Assembly: GCF_000971255.1 (NCBI RefSeq)
Contig: NZ_BBMC01000002.1
Location: 1 to 64,000, forward strand
Direction of reading: 5' to 3'
Length of the DNA: 64,000 nucleotides
From: Demequina rhizosphaerae
Lineage (GTDB): Bacteria > Actinomycetota > Actinomycetes > Actinomycetales > Demequinaceae
In this document: positions 34,736 through 44,911 of the stretch, piece by piece
Numbering within the stretch: position 1 is the first letter of the stretch
Layout of the letters: every line of letters begins with the position of its first letter
Program-made: the position numbers and the translations under genes
The notes under the pieces: generated by a model
Told to the model about the DNA's origin: nothing
Database searches by the model: none
What the model saw: the letters and a program-made list of their open reading frames with translations, nothing else

Positions 34736-37700
34736 TCAGGCCTTGGCGACCTCGACCGCCTGCGCGCCCTCCGCCACCTTGACCTCGACCGCGAGCACCT
34801 CGCCCGCGATGAGGTCCTGGTGCGTCGCGACCGCGGCCACGCGCTCGGCGGGCACGGTGAGCGACAGCACGATGCGGTCGGAGACGTTGAGGCCGGCGTT
34901 CTTGCGCTCGTCCTGGATCGCGCGGATGAGGTCGCGGGCGAAGCCCTCGGCCTCGAGCTCGGGCGTGATCGCGGTGTGGAGCAGCACGAAGCCGCCTCCG
35001 GGCAGCACGGCCGCCACGGAGTCCGAGTCCTCGCCGCCGCCGATGACGGTCGCGAGCTCGTACTCCCCCTCGACCAGCGCGATGCCGCCCGACACGACCT
35101 GGCCCGACGCGTCGGACCAGTCGCCGGTCTTCGAGCCCTTGATCGCGGCCTGCACGTCCTTGCCGATGCGCGGGCCGGCCGCGCGGGCGTTGACGGTGAG
35201 GCGACGCTCGACCGGGTTGGCCGCCGTGAACTCCTCCACCGTGACCAGCGACACCGCCTTGACGTTGAGCTCGGACGCGATGAGCGCGGCGTACGCGTCC
35301 AGCGCGGCCGGGTCCTCGACCGCGACCTCGAGCGAGGTGAGCGGCTGGCGGACGCGGATCTGCTCCTTCTTGCGCAGCGCGTGCGCCGAGGACACGACCT
35401 CGCGGACCTGGTCCATGACGGCGCCGAGCGAGTCGTCCGCCCAGGCCGCGGGCGCGACCGGGTAGTCGGTGAGGTGCACCGAGCGCTCGTTGGTGAGGCC
35501 GCGGTAGATCTCCTCGGTCGCGAGCGGCAGCAGCGGGGCGGCCAGGCGCGTGAGCGTGACGAGCACCGTGTAGAGCGTGTCGAACGCGTCCTGGTCCTCG
35601 TCCCAGAAGCGGTCGCGCTGCGTGCGGACGTACCAGTTGGTCAGCAGGTCCATGAACTGGCGCAGGGACTCGGACGCGCCGGGCACGTCGAAGGCCTCCA
35701 TCTGCGCCGTGACCTCGGCGACCAGGTCGGCCGTCTTGGCGAGCACGTACCGGTCCATCACCGGCAGCGACGCGACCCGCGCATCGTCCACCTGCGATCC
35801 CAGCACCCCGGCACCACCGTTGGCGGCGCCCGCGTAGAGCGTGAAGAAGTAGTACGTCGACCACATCGGCAGCAGCACCTGGCGGACGCCCTCGCGGATG
35901 CCCTCCTCGGTGACGATGAGGTTGCCGCCGCGCAGGATGGGCGAGGACATGAGGAACCAGCGCATCGCGTCGGAGCCGTCGCGGTGGAACACCTCGTTGA
36001 CGTCCGGGTAGTTGCGCAGCGACTTCGACATCTTGCGGCCGTCCGAGCCCAGCACGATGCCGTGGCTCACGCACGTCTTGAACGCCGGGCGGTCGAACAG
36101 CGCCGTCGCGAGGACGTGCATGACGTAGAACCAGCCGCGGGTCTGGCCGATGTACTCGACGATGAAGTCCGACGGGTTGTGCGTGTCGAACCACTCGCGG
36201 TTGTCGAACGGGTAGTGCACCTGCGCGAACGGCATCGAGCCGGAGTCGAACCACACGTCGAACACGTCGCTGATGCGGCGCATCGTCGCCTTGCCCGACG
36301 GGTCGTCCGGGTTCGGGCGGGTGAGGTCGTCGATCCAGGGACGATGCAGGTTGGGCTCGCCCTTGTCGTCCAGCGGGAGGCGGCCGAAGTCGCGCTCGAG
36401 CTCCTCGAGCGAGCCGTAGACGTCGGTGCGCGGGAAGGCCGGGTCGTCCGAGACCCACACCGGGATCGGGGTGCCGAAGTAGCGGTTGCGCGAGATCGAC
36501 CAGTCGCGGGCGCCCTCGAGCCACTTGCCGAACTGGCCGTGCTTGATGTGCTCGGGGACCCAGGTGATGTCCTCGTTGAGCTCGACCATGCGGTCGCGGA
36601 ACTCGGTCACGCGCACGAACCACGAGCCCACCGCGCGGTAGATCAGGGGGTTCCGGCAGCGCCAGCAGTGCGGGTAGCTGTGGTCGTAGGTCTCGTGACG
36701 CAGGACGATGCCCGCCTCCTTGAGGTCCGTGATCACCTGCGGGTTCGCGTCGAAGACCTGCTGGCCCTCGTACTGCGGGTACTCAGCGGTGAAGCGGCCC
36801 TTGGAGTCGATGGGCATGACCGGCTCGATGCCGGCCTCCTGGCACACGAGCATGTCGTCCTCACCGAAGGCCGGAGCCAGGTGGACGACGCCGGTGCCGT
36901 CCTCGGTCGACACGTAGTCGGCGGGCAGCACCTGGTGGACGTTGTCGCGGTCCGCGTACGTGGCGAAGGGGGCCTGGTAGCGGCGGCCGGCGAGGTCGCG
37001 ACCCAGCACGGTGCCGACGATCTGCGCGTGCTCGGGCGCGGGCACCTCGCCCTCGGGGGCGAGCGCGCCGAGCTCGCGGGCGTACGCGCCCAGGCGCGCC
37101 TTCGCGAGGACGATGCGGCTGCCGGCGAAGGCGCTGCCGGAGCCGGGCTCGACGACCGCATACTCGATGTCCGGGCCGACGGCGGCGGCGAGGTTGCTCG
37201 GCAGCGTCCACGGCGTGGTGGTCCACACGATCAGCGACTCGCCGGTGGTGTGGCCCGAGTCGTCGAGCAGCGGGAACAGCACCGTCAGGGCCGGGTCCTG
37301 GCGCATCGCGTAGACGTCGTCGTCCATGCGGAGCTCGTGGTTGGACAGCGGGGTCTCGTCGCGCCAGCAGTACGGCAGCACGCGGTAGCCCTCGTAGGCG
37401 AGGCCCTTGTCGTAGAGCTCCTTGAACGCCCAGATGACGGACTCCATGAAGGTCACGTCGAGGGTCTTGTAGTCGTTCTCGAAGTCCACCCAGCGGGCCT
37501 GGCGGGTGACGTACTGCTCCCACTCCTTGGTGTACTTCAGCACCGACTGCTGGCACGCGTCGTTGAACGCCGCGATGCCCATCTCCTCGATCTGGGACTT
37601 GTCGGTGATGCCGAGGATGCGCTCGGCCTCGAGCTCGGCGGGCAGGCCGTGCGTGTCCCAGCCGAAGCGGCGCTCGACGCGCTTGCCGCGCATCGTCTCG

Positions 37701-37972
37701 AACCGGGGCACCACGTCCTTGGCGTAGCCGGTGAGGAGGTGGCCGTAGTGCGGCAGGCCGTTCGCGAAGGGCGGGCCGTCGTAGAAGACGAACTCGTTGT
37801 TGCCGTCCTCCGTGCGCGCGGGGCGGTTGTCGATGGACGCCTGGAAGGTCTTGTCGGCCTCCCAGTACGCGAGCACGTCCGTCTCGATCGACGGGAAGTG
37901 CGGCGACGGGGGCACCTCGACATGCGCGTCCTGGTCGGAGCTGCGGTGAAGGGGATAGCGCGCGGCGGTCAT
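34736..37972 (-). CDS. ileS: Isoleucyl-tRNA synthetase
   Basis: 1078 residues, class I synthetase. HIGH-type motif [11 protein letters not shown] (about 71-81), editing domain with [22 protein letters not shown] (about 645), and a long C-terminal anticodon/tail region as in the eukaryote-like IleRS2 group common in actinobacteria. ATG 37972 follows AGAGGACC. Expression is governed by the T-box leader upstream. Confidence 0.96.
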   Translation of the reverse strand: MTAARYPLHRSSDQDAHVEVPPSPHFPSIETDVLAYWEADKTFQASIDNRPARTEDGNNEFVFYDGPPFANGLPHYGHLLTGYAKDVVPRFETMRGKRVERRFGWDTHGLPAELEAERILGITDKSQIEEMGIAAFNDACQQSVLKYTKEWEQYVTRQARWVDFENDYKTLDVTFMESVIWAFKELYDKGLAYEGYRVLPYCWRDETPLSNHELRMDDDVYAMRQDPALTVLFPLLDDSGHTTGESLIVWTTTPWTLPSNLAAAVGPDIEYAVVEPGSGSAFAGSRIVLAKARLGAYARELGALAPEGEVPAPEHAQIVGTVLGRDLAGRRYQAPFATYADRDNVHQVLPADYVSTEDGTGVVHLAPAFGEDDMLVCQEAGIEPVMPIDSKGRFTAEYPQYEGQQVFDANPQVITDLKEAGIVLRHETYDHSYPHCWRCRNPLIYRAVGSWFVRVTEFRDRMVELNEDITWVPEHIKHGQFGKWLEGARDWSISRNRYFGTPIPVWVSDDPAFPRTDVYGSLEELERDFGRLPLDDKGEPNLHRPWIDDLTRPNPDDPSGKATMRRISDVFDVWFDSGSMPFAQVHYPFDNREWFDTHNPSDFIVEYIGQTRGWFYVMHVLATALFDRPAFKTCVSHGIVLGSDGRKMSKSLRNYPDVNEVFHRDGSDAMRWFLMSSPILRGGNLIVTEEGIREGVRQVLLPMWSTYYFFTLYAGAANGGAGVLGSQVDDARVASLPVMDRYVLAKTADLVAEVTAQMEAFDVPGASESLRQFMDLLTNWYVRTQRDRFWDEDQDAFDTLYTVLVTLTRLAAPLLPLATEEIYRGLTNERSVHLTDYPVAPAAWADDSLGAVMDQVREVVSSAHALRKKEQIRVRQPLTSLEVAVEDPAALDAYAALIASELNVKAVSLVTVEEFTAANPVERRLTVNARAAGPRIGKDVQAAIKGSKTGDWSDASGQVVSGGIALVEGEYELATVIGGGEDSDSVAAVLPGGGFVLLHTAITPELEAEGFARDLIRAIQDERKNAGLNVSDRIVLSLTVPAERVAAVATHQDLIAGEVLAVEVKVAEGAQAVEVAKA

Positions 37973-38185
37973 GCGGTCCTCTGCGGTGGTGGTCCTGGCG
38001 TTCTTCTCGACTGCGAGGACGCCTCGCCCCGAGGGACGATGCGCGGTACCACCCCGCTTGCCTCCCACCGGGGTGGAGGGCCGCTCGTTGTCGCTGTGAC
38101 GGGCTGCCCGTGCGGTTCTACTGGGGCCGAGGCCCGTTCTTCCGCAAGCTCGCCGGTGATGGCCGGGTCGACGCTGCTGCATAGA
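37973..38185 (-). promoter_or_regulatory. T-box riboswitch (tRNA-Ile sensing leader of ileS)
   Basis: The minus-strand leader contains GGGGTGGTACCGCG (38055 to 38042), the conserved T-box that pairs with the tRNA acceptor end, followed by the usual CGTCCCTC. Farther upstream an AUC triplet in GGCCATCACCGG is a plausible isoleucine specifier. Actinobacterial ileS T-boxes are generally translational switches, and the stem-forming sequence before the start codon fits that. The 10-mer copy at 38034 lies in the conserved part. Confidence 0.85.
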
Positions 38186-38214
38186 AGTGTACCGGGGCGT
38201 TCCCCGGACGGTCA
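38186..38214 (-). promoter_or_regulatory. Candidate promoter of the ileS leader
   Basis: TGACCG (38209-38214), 17 nt, TACACT (38186-38191). It overlaps the stop codon of the upstream gene. Confidence 0.5.
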
Positions 38215-38979
38215 CCCCGCGGCGGCGGTGAACCAGGCGGCGATGATCGGCGCGGCGAGGTCCTCGGCTCCGGGCTCGGCCACGACGGCGACCGCCTCGT
38301 CCCCGTCGAGGTGGACCCAGGCGACCCAGGCGCCGTCGGCCGCTCCTCCGGTGACGTCCACCCGGACGCCGTCGCCGGGCACGGCCCCGATCCCGAGGTC
38401 CCTCGCCTCGACCTCGATGCCCGCCTGGGCTCCCTGCTCCCGGCATCCGGCCGCCGCGCGATCGATCGCCTCGAGATAGGCACGCCCGTCCTCCGCCGAC
38501 GCGAAGCCACGCGCCGTCACGCCGCCGACCGCGGCACCCTCCACGCCCACGGCGCCCACGGCGACCGGCTCGCCACCGAGCCACGGCAGACCCTCGAGGC
38601 GGGCGAGCTCGTCGAGCGTCGCGCACGCGGGGGCCACGTCGGGTGCGATCCCCCAGGTCTCGATCAGGCCGGCCGCCGAGCCGTCGGCCTGCAGGTCGGC
38701 CGGAGGCTGCCAATCGCGGGCCCTCCGCTCGATCTCCAGGTTCGACGACGGGTTCGAGACGGCATCGTCGCCGTGCGGCAGCACGAACCCGTACGCGCCC
38801 AGCGCGACCACGCCCACCGCGGCCACACCGCCCGCGGCCTGCGCGATCCGTCGGTGCCTGCGCCGCGGACCGATCGCACGCTCGTACAGCGAGGTCTCGT
38901 CGCCCCGGTGCTGGTCCGCGAAGCGGCGGGACTCCTTGTCGAGCGAGTCGAGGAGCATCCCCGTGAGCTTGTCGGTCAT
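38212..38979 (-). CDS. Membrane-anchored protein paired with an ECF sigma factor (putative anti-sigma)
   Basis: 255 residues: about 45 cytoplasmic residues ([18 protein letters not shown]), one membrane helix (about 46-67), then about 185 secreted residues ending in [18 protein letters not shown]. It overlaps the sigma gene (ATGA), the arrangement of sigma/anti-sigma pairs, but no zinc-finger HxxxCxxC or RskA domain is visible. The gene at 44912-45700 is a clear paralogue in both terminal parts. Role as anti-sigma or sensor is inferred from position. Confidence 0.75.
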   Translation of the reverse strand: MTDKLTGMLLDSLDKESRRFADQHRGDETSLYERAIGPRRRHRRIAQAAGGVAAVGVVALGAYGFVLPHGDDAVSNPSSNLEIERRARDWQPPADLQADGSAAGLIETWGIAPDVAPACATLDELARLEGLPWLGGEPVAVGAVGVEGAAVGGVTARGFASAEDGRAYLEAIDRAAAGCREQGAQAGIEVEARDLGIGAVPGDGVRVDVTGGAADGAWVAWVHLDGDEAVAVVAEPGAEDLAAPIIAAWFTAAAG

Positions 38980-39521
38980 CGCGCACCTCTTCTCGGGATC
39001 ACGGCGGTCACCCGGTCCTCCTCCGGATCGGCGAAGCCCAGGTCGCCGAGCGTCTCGCGCATGTGCGCGATCGCGTCGTGGAGATAGCGCTTGACCGCGC
39101 CCTCCGACACACCCAGCTGTGCCGCGGTCTCGGCCGTGGTGAGCTGCTCGACGTGCCTCAGCACCACGCACGCGCGTTGGCGTGCGGGGAGCTCGCGCAA
39201 CGCCAGCACCACCGCATCGTGTTCGCCGGCATGCTCGTCGGCGGGCGCCGCGTCCCGTTCGACCAGCAGGTGCTGCTTCGCTCGCGCGGTCGCCTGCGCG
39301 CTCTTGCGGTTGAGGAACTGGGTGAGGATGGTGCGCCGCACGTAGGCCTCCGCCCGGTTGACGTCATCGAGGCGACGGGCCCGCGAGAAGGTGCGGATGA
39401 TCGCGTCGTGGACCAGGTCCTCCGCGGTCGGGCGGTCGCCGGCGAGCAGGTAGGCGTAGCCGACGAGGCGGCTCCGCCGCTCGCGGACGAGCGTGTCGAG
39501 CACGCCGTGCCACGTCCTCAT
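38976..39521 (-). CDS. SigE-like ECF RNA polymerase sigma factor
   Basis: 181 residues. Region 2 ([26 protein letters not shown], about 15-42, and [15 protein letters not shown]) and region 4 ([40 protein letters not shown], about 110-150) are intact. It resembles the actinobacterial SigE/SAF subgroup. ATG 39521 lies 61 nt behind the lipoprotein gene, so the three genes are probably one transcript started at the CAACC/CTGTT promoter at 40470-40494. Confidence 0.9.
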   Translation of the reverse strand: MRTWHGVLDTLVRERRSRLVGYAYLLAGDRPTAEDLVHDAIIRTFSRARRLDDVNRAEAYVRRTILTQFLNRKSAQATARAKQHLLVERDAAPADEHAGEHDAVVLALRELPARQRACVVLRHVEQLTTAETAAQLGVSEGAVKRYLHDAIAHMRETLGDLGFADPEEDRVTAVIPRRGAR

Positions 39522-39582
39522 CGCGCTCCACCGCCCCGCCGTCGGCTGTGCTGGTCCATGGTCGGTCGCCGCCCCGCGTTCC

Positions 39583-40425
39583 TCAGCCCGCGTCCATGTG
39601 CTCGACGAAGTCGCCGATGATCTGTGCGATCACCGCCTGCTCGTCGTCGAGGCCGACCGAGTCGATCATGATCGCGTAGGGCCCGTCGACATGGACGTAG
39701 TGGTTCCAGGGTCCGCGCTCCCCCACCTGGTCGACCTCGCCCGCCGCGTCGTAGAGGGTCGATGTGCCGCCGGCGAAGGTCACCCGCACCGTCGTGCCGT
39801 CGACGCCGTCGAGCTGCTCCTCGGCGACCTCCGCCACCTCGTGCTCGGTCGATGTCGATCCGTCCTCCCAGGTGGTCTCCCAGGAGTAAGTGGTGCAGTC
39901 GGCGTCGAGCAGCGCCGGGTACAGCGTGGCCGCGAGCTCCTCGTCCGCGAACGCGCGCGTGAGGATCCACACGACGTGCTCCGGCTCGTCCGCCGGCGGC
40001 TCGCCGCCGGGGAAGAAGGGTCCCACGGGGTTCACGATGTCGCCGGCGGCGTCGGTCCGATCCCTGTCCGTCGAGAGGGCGGTCGCCTGGTGGAAGGCCG
40101 TGCACGCGGCCGGGTCGTACACGTCGGAGCCGGCTCCCGTGAAGTTCTCGATGGAGTCGACCGGCGAGAGCTCGCCCGCGGGCACGGCGTAGCCGTCGAT
40201 CTCGACCATGCCGTCGAAGGTCGCGAGGTGCCGCTTGAGCTCGGGATCGTCGATCAGCGCAGCCTCGGTCTCCACGCTCGCCGCGGCCTCCGCCGCGGTG
40301 GGGGACGCGTCGACGGCGCCCGACGAGTCGCAGCCTGCGAGCACCGGAACAGCGACGGCGCAGGCGCCGACGGTGACGGCGCGGACCATGGTGGCCGCGC
40401 GGGCGGTGCGGATGGATCGGTTCAT
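39583..40425 (-). CDS. Lipoprotein 1 of the SigE-like regulon
   Basis: 280 residues. Signal peptide with lipobox VLAGC (Cys at about 32). The mature part has three more cysteines (CTAF, DADCTTY and the anchor aside), a Pro/Gly-rich GPFFPGGEPP segment and the C-terminal YVHVDGPYAIMIDS. It is homologous along its length to the next lipoprotein. No known domain was recognised. GGGGGAG precedes ATG 40425. Probably co-transcribed with the sigma factor. Confidence 0.8.
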   Translation of the reverse strand: MNRSIRTARAATMVRAVTVGACAVAVPVLAGCDSSGAVDASPTAAEAAASVETEAALIDDPELKRHLATFDGMVEIDGYAVPAGELSPVDSIENFTGAGSDVYDPAACTAFHQATALSTDRDRTDAAGDIVNPVGPFFPGGEPPADEPEHVVWILTRAFADEELAATLYPALLDADCTTYSWETTWEDGSTSTEHEVAEVAEEQLDGVDGTTVRVTFAGGTSTLYDAAGEVDQVGERGPWNHYVHVDGPYAIMIDSVGLDDEQAVIAQIIGDFVEHMDAG

Positions 40426-40469
40426 GATGGTGTCTCCCCCGGCGACCCCCCGGCCGCCTCCACTTCCAG

Positions 40470-40494
40470 AACAGGCGACCGCGCGCCTCGGTTG
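40470..40494 (-). promoter_or_regulatory. ECF promoter before lipoprotein 1 (CAACC-N15-CTGTT)
   Basis: On the minus strand CAACC (40490-40494) and CTGTT (40470-40474) are exactly 15 nt apart; the ATG is 44 nt downstream. The same pair with the same spacing stands before lipoprotein 2 and the membrane-protein paralogue. Confidence 0.7.
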
Positions 40495-40538
40495 TGCGGA
40501 AGCACGACGATCACGTACGGGGGGCGGGCGCATGGCTG

Positions 40539-41387
40539 CTACGCGCCGTTCATGTGATCGAGGTAGTCGGCGATGATCTGCGCGACGACGGCCTCCTCGT
40601 CGTCGATCGTCGCCGTCTCGACCATGATCACGAAGGGCCCGTCGACGTGGACGTACTCGCTCCACGAATCCCTGAAGTCCCCCTCCTCGATCCTCCCGTC
40701 CTCGTCGACGCCGTAGGCCCGCCCGCTCCCGTACACAACCCGGACCGTGGGCTCCTCGAGGCCGTCGAGCTGGGCCACGACGACGTCGTCCACCGTCTGC
40801 TCCAGCACCCGGTCGTGGAAGCCCAGGTGCTGGGTCATCGTGTAGGAGGTGCAGTCGGCCTCGAGCAGCGTCGTGTACAGGGACGCCGCGAGCGCCTCGT
40901 CCCCGAAGACGCGGGTCACGAGCCCGATGCTCGGGTCGAAGGGCGGTTCGGCGGGCATGACGCCCCCGGGGACGAAGAACCCCGGATAGCGGACCAGGTC
41001 GTTCGCCGCGTCGCGAAGGTCCTCGTCCGTGCCGAGCCCGACAGCCTGCTCGAGGGCGTTGCACCTGGCGGGCTCGACCACGGCGATGGCGGAGCCGAAG
41101 GCCTCGGACGCCGTCTCCGTGGGTTCGTCGCCGCTGTCGGGGCGCGCGAACCCCTCGATCTCCGGGTCGAAGCCGGCGAGCCGCTGCTGCAGCTCCCGGT
41201 CGTCCGCCGGACCCGCCGCGGCCGAGCCCGTCGCGGACACGGGCGACGCGACGGCGGGCGACGATTCCTCGGTCCCGCCCGCCGAGGACGAGTCGCAGGC
41301 GGCGAGCAGCGGGACCATGCCCACCACCGCCGCGACGACGAGGCGGGCACCGCCGCCCGCACTCCCTGCTCGAACCGACCGCTTCAT
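40539..41387 (-). CDS. Lipoprotein 2 of the SigE-like regulon
   Basis: 282 residues, lipobox LLAAC (Cys at about 31). Homologous to lipoprotein 1: shared ADCT(S/T)Y, EQA/HQA near the conserved Cys, LATRVF/LTRAF-like region, and WSEYVHVDGPFVIMVE at the C-terminus. Function unknown. The sequences directly upstream of both ATGs are also alike (GATGGTGTCTCCCCCGGCG), which marks a tandem duplication including the promoter. Confidence 0.8.
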   Translation of the reverse strand: MKRSVRAGSAGGGARLVVAAVVGMVPLLAACDSSSAGGTEESSPAVASPVSATGSAAAGPADDRELQQRLAGFDPEIEGFARPDSGDEPTETASEAFGSAIAVVEPARCNALEQAVGLGTDEDLRDAANDLVRYPGFFVPGGVMPAEPPFDPSIGLVTRVFGDEALAASLYTTLLEADCTSYTMTQHLGFHDRVLEQTVDDVVVAQLDGLEEPTVRVVYGSGRAYGVDEDGRIEEGDFRDSWSEYVHVDGPFVIMVETATIDDEEAVVAQIIADYLDHMNGA

Positions 41388-41430
41388 GATGGTGTCTCCC
41401 CCGGCGGCCCCGCGGCCGCCTCACCACGTC

Positions 41431-41455
41431 AACAGGACAGCACGCCGCGGGGTTG
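41431..41455 (-). promoter_or_regulatory. ECF promoter before lipoprotein 2 (CAACC-N15-CTGTT)
   Basis: CAACC at 41451-41455 and CTGTT at 41431-41435 on the minus strand, 15 nt apart, 43 nt before the ATG. Confidence 0.7.
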
Positions 41456-41475
41456 TGCGCGACCCGGGCGGCCGG

Positions 41476-42782
41476 TCACCTCGCCCCGAGCGCCCGCCCG
41501 ACCGCCTCGCGCAGCTCGCCCGCGGACGGCCTCCGCAGCACCGCACCCACGTGGCGGTCGGGCCGCACCACCGCGACGTCGCCCGCGTACAGCCGGGCGC
41601 CGAGCGGCAGCGACTCGACCCGCACCACGACCAGGCCCGCCGGCACCTCCGGCGGGTCGCACGCGACCGCGAGCAGCGCGGCGCGTCCCCCCAGCGCCGC
41701 GGCCAGCCGGCGCCCGTCCGGCAGCACGACGTCGGGCACACGTCGCCCTACCGGACCCGACCGCTGACCGCCGCCCAGCCGCGCCGCGGAGGACGACCGG
41801 TACTCGAGGTCCCGCATCGACAGCCTCCGGGTGAGCCGCCGCCGGAACCATGGCAGCCGCAGGCCGGTGCGCATCGCGAGGAAGCCGGGCCGGCGCAGCC
41901 GCGGGGGCGTCCCGAACTCGAGCAGCGAGTTGAGTCGCGCACGCCGCGCGACCACGTCCGCGACCTTCTCGCGCTCACGGGCGTAGCCGTCGAGCATCGC
42001 GTCGGCGGCGGCCCGGTCGCCCGCGGCCTCGGCGCGCAGCGCGGCGGCGGCCCGTCGGTCGCGGTGGCCGCCGGGCTGGTGAGCGCCTCGAGCGAGGCGA
42101 GCACCCGCCAGCGGCCGGGCGCGAAGCGCAGGCCCGCGAGCAGGCCCGGGCGCTCGGCGACGAGGCGCACGGGCGGCAGGTCGCCGTCGTCCGGGACGTC
42201 GACGTCGAACACCAGGAGGTCGGCGTCGAGGATCCGGCCGCGGTGGCGCGCCCCCTGGGACTCGCGCACGATCGAGCGCGACCCGTCCGCGCCGACCGCG
42301 TGGGGCGCGCGCAGCGTCGTCCAGTCGCCGTCGGGCGACGCGACCGCGACGGCGACCGCCGCATCGTCCTGCCGCACCTCGGTGACCTCGCCGTGGACCA
42401 CCCGCACGAGCGGCGACTCCACGACCGCCTCGCGCAGCAGCGCCTCGGTCGCGGACTGCGGGATGACGAGCAGGCCCGGCATCGCGCTCTCGGCCGCGAG
42501 CGCCGAGAAGTCGACGGTGAAGATCGGCTCGCCGGTCTCCACCGCGACCGGCGCGACCGCGTCGCGCGGGTCGCCGGCCGCGAGGATGCGCTCCGCGAGA
42601 CCCCACGCCTCGAGGGTCTCGAGTGTCCTCCCCCACACGCCGAACGCCTTCGAGCCGGCGGTCGGCTCGGCGTGCCGCTCGACGAGCACGCACGGCACGC
42701 CATGGTGGGCCAGCCCGAGCGCCGTCGCCATGCCCACCGGCCCGGCTCCGACCACGATCACGTCCGCGTCTGTGCTCGTCAC
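41476..42782 (-). pseudogene. FAD-dependent monooxygenase, frameshifted
   Basis: Starting at GTG 42782 (GGGAGGTG upstream), the frame encodes a PF01494-type flavoprotein: VIVVGAGPVGMATALGLAHHG, then GADGSRSIVRE. After about 240 residues (SLEALTSPA), it leaves the protein-like frame. A different frame picks up near 42050-42080 with RAAAALRAEAAGDR, and continues with FGTPPRLRRPGFLAMRTG to a stop at 41476. A single missing base in the GC-rich stretch would explain it. Either a recent pseudogene or a sequencing error. Confidence 0.75.
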
Positions 42783-42840
42783 GCGTGGCGCACCTCCCGT
42801 CTGCGGCATGAAACACACCCGCCCATGCGTTTATTCAGCC

Positions 42841-43728
42841 ATGCGCACGGCCGCCGCGACGGGACCGCTGGAGGTTCTCGACGTCCTGTGGGACTGCGCG
42901 CTGCCCTCAGGGGAGCGGATTCCGGTGCGGAGGGACGATGCGCGGGGCCTGCTCGCGGAACGCGGCCAGCACCGCGGGGCGCGGCTCGTCGACGCGCTCC
43001 CCGCACGGGAGGACGGCACGCTCGACCAGGACGCCGTCGACCAGACGCTCCTCGCGGTCCACCTCGAGCTCGCGCGGCTGAGCGAGTTCGTGCACGTGCC
43101 GCAGGCGATGGCGCACTCCCTCGCGCCGATCATCGCGCGGCTGCGCGACCGCGCCGGCGGCACCATCCGCGTGGTCGACGTCGGCTGCGGGCTGGGGTTC
43201 GACACGCGCGTGGTCGCGGCCAGCGGCGCGCTCGGCGCCGACGTCGAGTTCGTCGGGCTCGACCTCAACGCCCTCCTGGTCGACGCGGCGGACCGGCTCG
43301 CGCGGGCGGAGTCGATCGACGTGCGCTTCCTCCACGGCGACGCGCTCGACCCCTGCCTGGCGATCGAGGACCCCGACCGCACGCTGATGATCTCCTCGGG
43401 CCTGCTCCACCACCTGGGGCGGGACGCCCTGCCCGCGTTCTTCGCGCGCCACGCGGAGCTGGGCGTCGCGGGCTTCGCGCACTTCGACCCGTCGCCGGGC
43501 TTCTGGACGGACGTGGGCGCGTGGACGCTGCACCGCACCCGCATGCGCGAGCCGATCTCGCGTCACGACGGCGCCGTGTCGATGCGCCGCGCGCTGCCCT
43601 CGCGCGACCTGCTCGCCGTCGCGCGCGAGGGCGCCGGCGACGCGTTCGACCTCGCGTGCGACGAGGTGCCGCGGCTGTACCCGCAGCCCGACAGGATCGT
43701 CCGGCCGGTCGTGGGGCACCCGCGATGA
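42841..43728 (+). CDS. SAM-dependent methyltransferase
   Basis: 295 residues. Class I fold with SAM motif I VVDVGCGLGFDTRV (about 108-121), the acidic strand end VGLDLNALLVD, and motif II-like RFLHGDALD. LLHHLGRDALPAFF follows. First in a unit with a membrane protein (ATGA overlap) and a CDP-alcohol phosphotransferase. No ribosome site is visible; a TTTATT 5 nt before the ATG could be the -10 of a leaderless transcript. Substrate unknown, possibly a lipid because of its neighbours. The DDA near residue 33 is a 10-mer copy. Confidence 0.8.
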   Translation: MRTAAATGPLEVLDVLWDCALPSGERIPVRRDDARGLLAERGQHRGARLVDALPAREDGTLDQDAVDQTLLAVHLELARLSEFVHVPQAMAHSLAPIIARLRDRAGGTIRVVDVGCGLGFDTRVVAASGALGADVEFVGLDLNALLVDAADRLARAESIDVRFLHGDALDPCLAIEDPDRTLMISSGLLHHLGRDALPAFFARHAELGVAGFAHFDPSPGFWTDVGAWTLHRTRMREPISRHDGAVSMRRALPSRDLLAVAREGAGDAFDLACDEVPRLYPQPDRIVRPVVGHPR

Positions 43729-44330
43729 GCGGCCTGGTGGACACAGTGCAGGCGTGGCCGATCTGGGGCATCGGCGGGCCGGCGTGGGCGGCGCTCGCGG
43801 CGCTTCTCGTCGTGGTGCTCCAGCACGGCGGCACGGCCGGGATCCACGCCGCGATGGGCCGCGACGGGATGATCGACCACCGCCGGGCGGAGGCCGTCGG
43901 GGCACTGCGCGGCACGGTCGCGCTGGCGGCGCTCATGGGACCGGTGTTCGCAGCCTGGACGGTCGACGCGCTGTCCTCACCCGAACGCATGGACGCGTAC
44001 GTGCGCGCGAACGAGGTCCTCATCGCGATCTACGGCCCGGTGACCGTGGTCGCCCTCCTCAGCTTCGTGCTCGCCCGCACGATGCCGTGGCAGGTGCGCT
44101 CGAACCTCAACTCCGCGGTGCTCGGCACGCTCGAGCTGCTGCGCCCGTGGATCGCCGCCGCGGGCGTGGCCGCCGCCGCAGCGGCGACCCGCGACCCGGG
44201 TGTCGCGGCGCTGGGCGCGGCCGCGGTGGTCACGGGCCTGCTCGTCGGGCCGCTGACCCGCCGCTGGTGGTACGCGCGTCCCGTGCGCCTCGCGGACCTG
44301 GGCGTCGCGCCGGAGGCGGGTCGTCCCTAG
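43725..44330 (+). CDS. Hypothetical multi-helix membrane protein
   Basis: 201 residues with about four or five membrane helices (18-36, 62-82, 96-118, 142-158, 160-178). It starts in overlap with the methyltransferase stop and ends 10 nt before the CDP-alcohol phosphotransferase. No family recognised; the context suggests a lipid-related membrane role. Confidence 0.65.
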   Translation: MSGLVDTVQAWPIWGIGGPAWAALAALLVVVLQHGGTAGIHAAMGRDGMIDHRRAEAVGALRGTVALAALMGPVFAAWTVDALSSPERMDAYVRANEVLIAIYGPVTVVALLSFVLARTMPWQVRSNLNSAVLGTLELLRPWIAAAGVAAAAAATRDPGVAALGAAAVVTGLLVGPLTRRWWYARPVRLADLGVAPEAGRP

Positions 44331-44340
44331 GCTCGACCGC

Positions 44341-44880
44341 ATGAGGCTGACGCCGCCCGACGCGCTCACGCTCGCCCGCGTCCCGCTCGGCCTCGCGCTC
44401 GCCCTGCTGCCGCCGCGTCGTGCGCGCACGCTCGCCCTCGTGGCCGCGGGCACGCTGTCGGACGCGCTCGACGGGCCGTGGGCGCGGTCCCGGGGCGAGT
44501 CCTCGGAGAGGGGCGCGCGGCTCGACTCGGTCGCGGACGGCGTGCTCGTGGCCGGCGCCGCGGTGGCCTTCGCGCGCGGGGTGGCGCTCCCGCGCGCCGG
44601 CTGGGCGGTGGTCGCCGGCATCACCGCGGTCCGCGCGGTCACGCTCGGCGTCACGCGTGCGCGCTTCGGGGTGTGGTCGATCGCGCACACCCGGCTCAAC
44701 AAGGTCTCGGGCGGTGTGCTCGCGGCGGGGGCCGGCGCCGCGCTCGTCCGCGGGCGTGCTCCGCTGCCGCTGGTGCTCGCGGTCGCGGCGCCTGCGGCGG
44801 CGGCCGCCGTGGAGGAGCTCGCGCTCGTGCTCACGGCCGACGGCTACGACCGCGACGTTCGGGGGCTGCTCGTCCGGTGA
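44341..44880 (+). CDS. CDP-alcohol phosphatidyltransferase family protein
   Basis: 179 residues, membrane protein. The complete family motif D(x)2DG(x)2AR(x)8G(x)3D(x)3D is present at about residues 41-66 (DALDGPWARS ... GARLDSVAD), with all three metal-binding Asp residues. It transfers a phospho-alcohol from a CDP-alcohol to a second alcohol, as in phosphatidylglycerol or phosphatidylinositol synthesis; the substrate cannot be read. TAGGCT 7 nt before the ATG could start a leaderless RNA of its own. Confidence 0.85.
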   Translation: MRLTPPDALTLARVPLGLALALLPPRRARTLALVAAGTLSDALDGPWARSRGESSERGARLDSVADGVLVAGAAVAFARGVALPRAGWAVVAGITAVRAVTLGVTRARFGVWSIAHTRLNKVSGGVLAAGAGAALVRGRAPLPLVLAVAAPAAAAAVEELALVLTADGYDRDVRGLLVR

Positions 44881-44904
44881 CCGGGGCCGGCCCGCGGCCC
44901 CCGG
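44881..44904. terminator. Hairpin between converging genes
   Basis: CCGGGGCC (44881-44888) pairs with GGCCCCCGG (44896-44904) with one bulge, directly after the stop at 44880 and before the stop at 44912. Confidence 0.5.
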
Positions 44905-44911
44905 CGCCGCC

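Noticed and set aside
34517..38479. Long plus-strand frame opposite ileS
   Set aside because: Antisense shadow of ileS; no motif, no ribosome site.
34736..38986. ileS reading extended to a 1416-residue protein
   Set aside because: The upstream part is antisense or leader sequence including the T-box; the true start is at 37972 behind AGAGGACC.
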